From NCBI RefSeq assembly GCF_003946115.1, contig NZ_RHOH01000007.1, forward strand, positions 89,800 through 153,799: a DNA stretch of 64,000 nt, written 5' to 3'. Of the stretch, positions 57,555 through 64,000 are shown piece after piece. Position 1 is the stretch's first letter, and each line of letters begins with the position of its first letter. The notes under the pieces were generated by a model, which did not search any database, was not told where the DNA came from, and saw only the letters and a list, made by a program, of their open reading frames with translations. The DNA comes from Lacticaseibacillus daqingensis. Its GTDB lineage: Bacteria > Bacillota > Bacilli > Lactobacillales > Lactobacillaceae. The position numbers were made by a program, and so were the translations under genes.

Positions 57555-58420
57555 TCACCATTGTTCCATCAGCCACGCCGCGATCAATGCTTCGTACTCC
57601 CCAATCAGCTGTTCCTGTTCCACAAACCGCCCCAGCACCGCAATGCTATCCATCTCCGTCTGCAACGTCGGATCCGCAATCCGCAGTGCCTGCGTGCGCT
57701 TGTCATCGCGCTTTCCTTTGAGACTCAACCACCCCATCACGCGGGGCGGAGTCTGTAAAACAAGGAGCTGCGCTGAATCCGGCAGGGCCGCCTTCAGCGT
57801 ATCCGCGATGCGAATTCCGGTTGCATCGAGGTCGCCGAGGTAGGTCACCTGCAAGCCTCGCGCGACGAGGCGTTGCATCAGCGTCAGGTAGGCTGGTTGA
57901 AAATCGTTGCCGCCCTGCGCGATCAGCGGCCAGTCAGGGTGCCGATGATGAAGCCAGATGAACACCCCATTATTTTCGATAACCACGGCACGGTTCGCCG
58001 CCAACGGCCAGTCGCCCATCGCAGGCACCTGCCAAGGGTTCAGCGTCAGGGGTTGGGGCAGCGATGTTGCGAAAACGTTAGCACTGACGAACGCCATGCC
58101 GATCAATTGTGCCGACAGCTCCCGCGTCCCTGATAAAGCCGCACAGTGGTCGCGCACCCAGTGGTAATAACGGTAATGCGCCGGATCCACGTCCTTGTCA
58201 CTGAAGGCATGGGCCACCAACCCCGCGTCAACGGCCTGTTGCGAGCGTGGCGGCATCATCTCGCCTTGTTGCATCCGGTCGAACAGCGCATCGATGGCGT
58301 CATGCTGCGGGGGCAACGACACCGGCGTCTCACACTTGGTGCGTTTTCTCAATTTTGCGGCGCTCCCGTCAATCACGCTACAATTCGCGCGGGCCGGCCC
58401 AAATCGGGCGACACACTGAA
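57555..58420 (-). pseudogene. DUF2399 / JetD-II-like Toprim protein, 5'-truncated
   Basis: The frame codes for a Toprim-type C-terminal region: AVVIENNGVFIWL (catalytic Glu), then YLGDLDATGIRIADTL (DxD), as in DUF2399 and TIGR02679, the JetD subunit of type II Wadjet. The family is about 400 residues; here about 280 remain and the N-terminal half is absent. Upstream the frame runs into the inverted-repeat element at 58421, whose translation adds unrelated residues. No jetA, jetB or jetC is present. It may be a dead remnant, or a shortened protein could start at ATG 58274. Confidence 0.6.
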
Positions 58421-58562
58421 TTTCAAGGAAAAAGGCACTCGACCAATCCAAAAAATGACGCGGCGCTGGCCCCGAATGCCCGAATAGCGCGGCGCAGCTC
58501 ATCAGCCGCAATTTGGGGCCGCATCCGATGCAAAAATTTTCCGTGTGTCGTTTTTCTTAAAA
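58421..58562. repeat. inverted-repeat (MITE-like) element, right copy
   Basis: Left arm TTTCAAGGAAAAAGGCACTC and a right arm containing CCGTGTGTCGTTTTTCTTAA are inverted relative to each other. They match the arms at 33966-34108, including CCG(T/C)GTGTC followed by TTTT. Length 142 bp against 143 bp. The interior differs. It interrupts the 5' part of the DUF2399 gene. Confidence 0.6.
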
Positions 58563-58566
58563 CGCG

Positions 58567-58754
58567 TCAAGTCACGCGTTTTCGTACGCCCCTCGCAGAA
58601 CGGGCAAGCGTGACCAAGACTGAATCTGTGCAAACGCATGCAACGACCATGCATGCACCTGCGCAAAAAGGCGGTATCTGTTGCCTACCGCCTGGTGATT
58701 CAGTCGTGACCAATACTGCCACGTCATGTGCCAGTGCCAATGCTTGAGCCCCAC
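58567..58754 (-). other. structured region with a terminator-like hairpin and a Trp/His-rich frame
   Basis: On the minus strand GGCGGTA/TACCGCC (58668-58690) is followed by TTTTTG. Around it GACTGAATC and GATTCAGTC are inverted, and TTGGTCACG occurs twice. A 60-codon frame from GTG 58754 reads GLKHWHWHMTWQYWSRLNHQ and on, rich in Trp and His. Its only start signal is a weak G-run. It could be a small protein, a small RNA or debris; I cannot decide. Confidence 0.3.
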
Positions 58755-58849
58755 TGCCCCCTATGATAGTTTTAACAATATAGACGCGACCCTCAACTGC
58801 TCCAGCTTGGCGGTTGCCAGTTCGTATCAACTCAAGGAGGTAAACGCTT

Positions 58850-59536
58850 ATGACTATCAACCGGGAGATTCCCAATTTAACGTCCGAACTCCGCAACAGC
58901 ATCGTGACCTCGCCCCCTGCGATTCGCGGCGCCTCGGGGATCAAATTGTTTGGCAAACGGATCAAGTCCATCGTGTATTCCACTGACGTGGCCGCCATTG
59001 CGAACTGCGATGCGGATGCCATCTTGGCCGTGTACCCGTGGACGCCGAACACCCGGATACTCGATGCGATCAGCCGTGTCGCCAACGTACCGATCCTCGC
59101 CGGTGTCGGCGGTGGGCTCACCAAGGGGCTGCGCTCGGCGACCGTTGCCCGCTTTGCTGAGGAAAACGGCGCTCAAAGCGTGGTGGTCAACGCGCCGGCG
59201 AGCCTCGAAACCATTCAGAATATTCGGGCAATCGTCGATGTGCCGATTTTTTACACCGTGGTCAATCAGGCCCCGGACCTTAACGCCTACATTGCAGCCG
59301 GCGTCAGCGCGCTCAACGTGGCCGGTGGGAGCCAAACCGCGGCCCTTGTGCGATGGATCCGCGAGTCGCTGGACGACACGGTGCCCAACTTCCCGATCAT
59401 TGCGTCAGGCGGCAAAACCGATGCCCACATCCAGGCCACCATCGCGGCTGGGGCCAATGCGATCACCTACACCGCTTACGGCGTGACGGAGAAGACCTTC
59501 CAGGAGAAAATGGCGTATTATCGGGCGCAACACTGA
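58850..59536 (+). CDS. conserved TIM-barrel protein of unknown reaction
   Basis: A 228-residue protein with the alternating pattern of a beta/alpha barrel: IKSIVYSTDVAAIAN, ADAILAVYPWTPN, VPILAGVGGGLTKG, GAQSVVVNAP, VPIFYTVVNQ, VSALNVAGG, FPIIASGGKTDAHI and ANAITYTAYG. The closing IIASGGKTD...GANAITY is a phosphate-binding type end. Close relatives are common in lactobacilli, often labelled hydrolase without evidence. AAGGAGG lies 8 nt before the ATG. Single gene with a hairpin behind it. Confidence 0.8.
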   Translation: MTINREIPNLTSELRNSIVTSPPAIRGASGIKLFGKRIKSIVYSTDVAAIANCDADAILAVYPWTPNTRILDAISRVANVPILAGVGGGLTKGLRSATVARFAEENGAQSVVVNAPASLETIQNIRAIVDVPIFYTVVNQAPDLNAYIAAGVSALNVAGGSQTAALVRWIRESLDDTVPNFPIIASGGKTDAHIQATIAAGANAITYTAYGVTEKTFQEKMAYYRAQH

Positions 59537-59560
59537 GGCGTGCCAATGGCTGATGCGAGC

Positions 59561-59597
59561 GTGGCCGCCAGGTGTCACCACCTACTGAAGCGGCCAC
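59561..59597. terminator. hairpin between convergent genes
   Basis: GTGGCCGC pairs with GCGGCCAC, with AGGTG/CACCT inside. There is no clear T-run on either side, so a terminator role is likely only from its position. Confidence 0.55.
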
Positions 59598-59630
59598 ATT
59601 TGATCCTGACACTGCCAGCCAAACACTCGG

Positions 59631-60218
59631 TCAATGCCGCAGTGGCGACCAATGGAACCGTCTAACCGTCCGCACATCCGCCAAGCGCAACGCCCAAAAC
59701 GTCGCCTGAACGTAACATCCCCGCCGTTGCCACGCATCATCAAAGGGCGTGACACAAAAAATTCTCGTCCATGACCTTTGCTTCAACGCCAAGGCCTCTT
59801 CCACCGAACGGGCATCCAGCCATGCATCCTCCGCCGTCATCACAGCCTCGTTCTTAGCATCACCCACGTACCACTGGTTCAGCACCGCGTGCCAGTTTTC
59901 CTGGTCGCTTAGTAATACCTGACTGTCCGGCAGTTCAAGCTCCAAGCACACGCTCGGATCTGAATAGTTTCTAAACTCGGCTGCCCGCAAGTCCGGTTTC
60001 TTGTGTTGCCAATTCAACGTGTGCCACGCCCAAATCAGATAGGTCACCCCAGCAGGCGGCGCGCCGACGCGCATACGCATTTGCGCAACCAGCCAGTCAT
60101 ACGCTTGATGAAAATCATCCCAGTCCGCGTATGGTGACCTGGCAAATTCCGCATAAATGACGCCTTCCTGCCGCAGCTGGTCGTACAAAGGTTCTGGCTG
60201 GATCGTCCATAGCCGCAA
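59631..60218 (-). CDS. DUF3841-like protein
   Basis: A 195-residue soluble protein. The start RLWTIQPEPLYDQLRQEG, the middle YLIWAWHTL...KKPDLR and the end WTRIFCVTPFDDAW...VQATFWALRLADVRTVRRF fit the DUF3841 family, whose function is unknown. The start is a TTG at 60218 with GGGGGAGG close upstream. It is single, in an accessory area. Confidence 0.75.
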   Translation of the reverse strand: MRLWTIQPEPLYDQLRQEGVIYAEFARSPYADWDDFHQAYDWLVAQMRMRVGAPPAGVTYLIWAWHTLNWQHKKPDLRAAEFRNYSDPSVCLELELPDSQVLLSDQENWHAVLNQWYVGDAKNEAVMTAEDAWLDARSVEEALALKQRSWTRIFCVTPFDDAWQRRGCYVQATFWALRLADVRTVRRFHWSPLRH

Positions 60219-60419
60219 AGCGCCTCCCCCCTTCCCTGAAACACCCGCGCCTCAAATCAAGTCTCTGGCCAGCCGTTTTTGTGCCTCCACGACCATCGCA
60301 CCGGCACCGACGATCTACGCCAAAGTGCCGCGCGTTAGGCGCTTTGCCACAATCTTTACGGTCAAATTAAGACCAGTAACCACACGCGCCACCAAAGCAC
60401 ATTTGCCGGGTCTAGCGCT
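60219..60419. other. intergenic region
   Basis: About 200 bp with one hairpin (AAAG-GCC...GGC-CTTT near 60318-60345) and no coding frame with a ribosome site. Confidence 0.4.
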
Positions 60420-61574
60420 TTATTCGCCAAGATCCTCAAACGTCGCGTATTCATCCCCGTGCTCGCGCATGAACGCAGCCAGTAGCTTCTCGTCTTGCAC
60501 CATCACATGAACCACCGTACTTTCAGAGTCATCTGCCAGGTACTCGACCACTCCGCCAGTCAACGGTTGATACTGCGCAACCACTTCAGCTACATCGCTG
60601 TCGCCTGCGTGGCTTTGGGCATACCAATCTAAGAAGCGCTTCATTTTTGCAGTTGCCGCGTCAAAGTCAGCAGCTTCTTCTTCACCAGCGCGTAACTCAG
60701 CCAAAAAGCGTGCAATCCCTGCCTCCCGTTGGTTAGCTTCCGTCCCTTCATATGTCAGCCACCACAGTAGGTCCGCAAATCCAGTCCAAAAATCTGGCCC
60801 CTCAATCGTGACATCCATCCCCATCAGCTCTGAATAACTCAGCAAATCGACACCACTGTAATCTTCAGCATCGCCTGCAACACGGTACACCGAATGCCAC
60901 TGCATCCCCTCTTCGTCGGTGTCAGGGTCATAGCGAACGACCAAGTGCCAATCCTTAAACTCCGCCAACCCCTCAAAACTGCGCAGCTCTGCCAGCACCT
61001 CATCGACAAATTCCGCTGCGTGTCCATGCAACTTGTCACTTGTGTCATTCAGCGTGCCGATCAGCGCCATCCGATTCTCACGGTCGTTCGCAGCGTGCAC
61101 CACCTCAGCCATTGAATACTGCTGCGGCAAGTATGCGCACAACACGAGGTCATCGTCCACATGCGCATAATGCTGCGCAAAATTTTCCTGATCAGACGGT
61201 GAAATCACTGACCATGCCACTGGAAAGACCTGCCGGTTCTCACCACGATACAACTCGATGGCCGTGATATCTTGAAAATTCTGTAGCCGCTGAATCCCGG
61301 GTTCTGCCAGCCTTGGCTGTTCGAAGGTATGCGCTTCTAACACGCTGGCCTCAGTCGCCGGTAACCGCAAATAGAAGTCATCCGCACGCTGTCCGTCAAC
61401 CCACAATTCCTTGATCGCATCAGGCCGCAAACTGACCACCTCGACATTTTCAAACACGATGTCGACGCGTGTTAGCGGCGCTAGATCGACTTGTTTGCCA
61501 GAGCGTGAAAGTCGGCGGAGATATGCGTCTGATGCGCCAGGGGTGATTTCGCGTTGATAAGTTGAAATAGACAT
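60420..61574 (-). CDS. acidic protein with a DUF6557-like C-terminal segment
   Basis: A 384-residue, strongly acidic soluble protein. The segment SYSELMGMDVTIEGPDFWTGFADLLWWLTYEGTEA (about 249-283, split by family-typical Trp/Tyr/Glu residues) resembles DUF6557. The N-terminal 240 residues have beta-rich blocks (IVFENVEVVSLRPDAIKELW) that I do not recognise. AAGGAGG precedes the ATG. Acidic proteins of this kind beside mobile genes are sometimes immunity proteins; there is no direct evidence for that here. Confidence 0.6.
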   Translation of the reverse strand: MSISTYQREITPGASDAYLRRLSRSGKQVDLAPLTRVDIVFENVEVVSLRPDAIKELWVDGQRADDFYLRLPATEASVLEAHTFEQPRLAEPGIQRLQNFQDITAIELYRGENRQVFPVAWSVISPSDQENFAQHYAHVDDDLVLCAYLPQQYSMAEVVHAANDRENRMALIGTLNDTSDKLHGHAAEFVDEVLAELRSFEGLAEFKDWHLVVRYDPDTDEEGMQWHSVYRVAGDAEDYSGVDLLSYSELMGMDVTIEGPDFWTGFADLLWWLTYEGTEANQREAGIARFLAELRAGEEEAADFDAATAKMKRFLDWYAQSHAGDSDVAEVVAQYQPLTGGVVEYLADDSESTVVHVMVQDEKLLAAFMREHGDEYATFEDLGE

Positions 61575-62026
61575 CGTGGGCCTCCTTATCCTTTGTAGTA
61601 AATGACCAGCAACTGCACATGAACGGAATTCTTATTTGTCACGAAAATAAGAGTTCGCCAGTGCTCTGTTAGGACGGAGCGACGTATTGGCACATTTAGA
61701 GCAGGTAAACGAATTTACTAATATGATCAAATTGATGATACTCTGCCGGGGATTGTAATGCAAAACAGACGGTCAATTGTACGCGTTGACGTGTAAGATC
61801 CCTGTCAGCTAAACATTGCAACAATTTACACATCTTCAACAACCCTAGTTGCCTCAACAAACTATTTATAACTAACATTTATATTTATTCGACATGCGAA
61901 AAACCAGCAATCCACCTCTTGATAATAGATGCTGGTTTTTAGAAAACCTCGAACAATTACTGCTCGTATACTCAATATGAGTCACTCAATGGCTCACGCA
62001 CTCTGACAAACGCCCCCCTCATATCA
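61575..62026. other. AT-rich intergenic region with a bidirectional terminator
   Basis: Contains the palindrome CTTATTT/AAATAAG (61631-61651) close to the expected promoter of the preceding gene and a terminator at 61899-61940. A 60-codon frame at 61696-61878 lacks a ribosome site and was not called. Confidence 0.5.
61899..61940. terminator. bidirectional terminator
   Basis: AAAACCAGCA pairs with TGCTGGTTTT, with A-run on the left and T-run on the right. Confidence 0.85.
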
Positions 62027-63262
62027 CTATCGATTACGAATATACTTACTCAAAGCTTCCCTGATTGTCCAAATCACTTCTTGATTGTTGGTCGCCGCTG
62101 CCAGATCCTCCAATTTAGAGAACAGTATAAGCAATGTCTCAACTTGGTCGGCAGTTTCAGCCTCCGTGCGCAATTTAACAACCTCTTCACGCGTCTTTTC
62201 TGTAAGAATTGACTTTGATCTGAGTAAAGGATTGAAAATTTTGGCTAACGAGGCATCGCTCGCAGGCTCGTAAAGCTTTGCCGCATTCACAGCCAGGAAG
62301 ACTTGATTAGAGGCTTCATGAAGCCTGCTAAGATTTTTTAGCCTTTCCGCAATTGTCTCCAGCCGCCACCCATGGTTAATCGTGAACACAGATGAATCAG
62401 ATAGCGTGACAGTTGACTCCCGGTAATCGAGTTTATATAACAACTCAAAATTGGCACTACCGTCTGCAATCTCACTGTTACGAATTGCAAGTCCTACTTG
62501 CGCGTGCACGCCACCCTCTAATTCGGTTGTGTCTTGCGATAATAGCAGTAGATCCATTTTAGAATCTGTGACGTCCAGCGAGCTAACATAGAAGTTTACA
62601 TGCTGTTCTTTAGCATATTGGTATGCACCCATCAAAGCCAAAAATAGAACTTCACAATTGTCATAGTTTTTATACGACTGATCACCCACTACAGATCTCA
62701 AAAGAAGCTTGCCGTCTTCTTGCTTTCCCTTTCTCAGGAACCTGAATTTAAATGCCCGGTCCGGAGTAATCCCACGAAGCTTTTCAAGTGTTTCTAAAAT
62801 TAATAAAGTATTCCCTTCCTCAATTTGTGCCTCTGCGAAGGTATTCATCTTGTACGACTTATCTAAATATTGTTTTCGAGCGTCATAAATTGTCGTGCCC
62901 TCTGCAAAAATCCCTTTATGGTCCGGTTCCCAGCATTTGAAGGCCATCTCAATCCGAGAATCTCCAGAGCTACGCGGGAAATCGCTAATTTCAAAGTCTT
63001 TTGCAGGAATTACATAGTCCTCTTTGACAGTATTTAGCTCATTAAACACGTCTAGTACAGCTTTGGATCCTGCTATATTGAGATTTTCATCGCTAATCGG
63101 GAAAAGTTTCAACATTTCCTCAAATATTTTCTGATCATTTGCGGTCATTTGCGGAAAAAGTTCCTTGTATTTACGCAACATTTCAAATACTTCCGCAATA
63201 GATGCCGACTTTCCGCCTATTTGATTACCTAACTGCCTGTGTTCTACTGAATCTACGCTCAT
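62027..63262 (-). CDS. unknown AT-rich protein
   Basis: A 411-residue soluble protein with no signal peptide or membrane helix. It has a mixed alpha/beta centre (LLLRSVVGDQSYKNYDNCEV, FYVSSLDVTDSKMDLLLLSQ) and a helical C-terminus. I recognise no family. Base composition is far more AT-rich than the chromosome on the left, and it lies between an integrase end and a broken gene, so recent acquisition is likely. ATG 63262 has GGGGGG(T) upstream; an in-frame start at 63316 would add a hydrophobic stretch that has no ribosome site. Confidence 0.7.
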   Translation of the reverse strand: MSVDSVEHRQLGNQIGGKSASIAEVFEMLRKYKELFPQMTANDQKIFEEMLKLFPISDENLNIAGSKAVLDVFNELNTVKEDYVIPAKDFEISDFPRSSGDSRIEMAFKCWEPDHKGIFAEGTTIYDARKQYLDKSYKMNTFAEAQIEEGNTLLILETLEKLRGITPDRAFKFRFLRKGKQEDGKLLLRSVVGDQSYKNYDNCEVLFLALMGAYQYAKEQHVNFYVSSLDVTDSKMDLLLLSQDTTELEGGVHAQVGLAIRNSEIADGSANFELLYKLDYRESTVTLSDSSVFTINHGWRLETIAERLKNLSRLHEASNQVFLAVNAAKLYEPASDASLAKIFNPLLRSKSILTEKTREEVVKLRTEAETADQVETLLILFSKLEDLAAATNNQEVIWTIREALSKYIRNR

Positions 63263-63367
63263 ACAAACACCCCCCAAAAAAATAATTAGAATACGCTTCC
63301 ACAAGCAATTATACATCCTTTCCGAGTATTTTCAACGCCATAAACGTTGTCCATCTGTAACATATGC

Positions 63368-63640
63368 TTTGAATATGATAACTTCCACAACTTCGTCGAT
63401 GCTGTTGATGCCTAGCTCCGCGCGGCCATCGAGATCGGTGATGCCCGGATCATCTCCATCATCTGGGGAGCACATGACGTCGAGCACGGCCAGATCCTCT
63501 TATGGCTGGACCGCGTTGAGACCAAGGTCGTCAAGACGCCGGAGGCCATCCACTTCCTAATGCACAAGAACCGGCATGGTACCTGCACCATCAAGTCACT
63601 TGAAGACATCATGGGACTGACGTTTGAAGTATTGCCATAG
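63368..63640 (+). pseudogene. broken gene fragment
   Basis: One reading frame stays open for 91 codons except for one internal TAG (63413-63415), and runs FEYDNFHNFVDAVDA, stop, LRAAIEIGDARIISIIWGAH ... ILLWLDRVETKVVKTPEAIH, ending FEVLP at TAG 63638. The amino acid pattern looks protein-like. No start codon with a ribosome site was seen. Family unknown; likely remnant of a mobile element gene. Confidence 0.45.
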
Positions 63641-63781
63641 ACAACTAGATACAGCAGGGTCTCCCAGATAACCACTACTGGACGGTCTTCTTCTATATAG
63701 AAGAGAGGATGAGCTACCAATGGATAACCGTTCCATTCAAGCGTATCTTCGGCGGCGCTAACCCGTGTCATCACTGATTTT

Positions 63782-64000
63782 CTATGCCTCAGTCAGCATT
63801 TTGGCGGGGAGTTTGGCGGGGCTTAATTGGTCGTACTTCACCGCCTGATTGCCCACGAACCGCACCTGATTCTGACCCGCTGTCTTGATCGTGATATTAC
63901 CCGCAATCTGTTCTGCGATGTCGGCATCCAGCCCGCCCCACAAGTGCGAGTAGTGCTTCAGCGTAATCTCTGGTGACGAGTGGCCTAAGCGCTTAGACAA
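63782..64000 (-). CDS. tyrosine recombinase / phage-type integrase, C-terminus (partial)
   Basis: The last 72 codons of a gene that begins beyond the right edge. LGHSSPEITLKHYSHLW contains the conserved LGH and the catalytic Tyr of tyrosine integrases. The tail continues with DADIAEQIAGNI. Integrases of this kind belong to prophages or integrative elements; the attachment site, if conserved, should lie within or just past the 3' end (63640-63800). Confidence 0.85.
   Translation of the reverse strand: MSKRLGHSSPEITLKHYSHLWGGLDADIAEQIAGNITIKTAGQNQVRFVGNQAVKYDQLSPAKLPAKMLTEA

Noticed and set aside
61696..61878. 60-codon frame on the minus strand
   Set aside because: No ribosome site and no recognisable composition; treated as intergenic.
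63412..63774. 120-codon frame on the minus strand
   Set aside because: It is the complement of the protein-like broken frame at 63368-63640 and has no start signals.

Overview
The window looks like the chromosome of a high-GC member of the Lactobacillaceae (Lacticaseibacillus-like; the species cannot be fixed from sequence alone). Reasons are the folB-folK-folE-folC-xtp-folP folate cluster order, strong AGGAGG ribosome binding sites, cre and LacI-type operators, TTG/GTG starts and the gene content. Most of the core is visibly GC-rich. The CRISPR-cas block and the right end are much more AT-rich, which suggests acquisition.

Layout. 1-4063 (+): folate biosynthesis. 4074-4247: palindromic intergenic element. 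4262-7211 (-): TrpXYZ-type ABC transporter behind a long leader that encodes a 16-codon peptide with one Trp codon and ends in a terminator (candidate attenuator). 7229-7666: unknown small protein. 7804-10612 (-): P2-type cation ATPase behind a yybP-ykoY (Mn2+) riboswitch. 10653-13018 (-): pncB-nadE NAD salvage. 13299-14081 (-): NagR/YvoA-like GntR regulator with an operator in its own promoter. 14102-16849 (-): S9 peptidase and proC. 16984-24367 (-): uronic-acid polysaccharide locus with GH88, two permeases, a binding protein, a LacI regulator, a heparinase II/III-like lyase and a coupled 30-residue peptide. 24498-24578: tRNA-Tyr. 24619-33873: metallophosphoesterase, P1B-4 metal ATPase plus ArsR/SmtB regulator, two NEAT-domain surface proteins, arsenate-reductase-like protein, C39-like lipoprotein, WYL regulator.

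34198-57376 is a type I-C CRISPR-Cas locus transcribed leftward: cas4-cas1-cas2, then cas5-cas8c-cas7-cas3, then a leader and an array that I count by hand as 225 repeats / 224 spacers. Related 142-143 bp inverted-repeat elements lie on both outer sides. The main finding is between cas2 and cas5. A separately promoted small RNA there carries a degenerate I-C repeat (hairpin plus 10 of 11 nt of the crRNA 5' handle) and a guide. That guide matches the cas5 promoter next to a TTC PAM. In the first 16 positions the only mismatches are 6 and 12, the positions that Cascade flips out. It reads as a crRNA-like RNA that directs Cascade to repress its own operon.

57555-64000 is a mixed accessory region: a 5'-truncated orphan DUF2399/JetD-like gene, a conserved barrel protein, DUF3841 and DUF6557-like proteins, an AT-rich unknown gene, a broken gene and the C-terminus of a tyrosine integrase running off the right edge.
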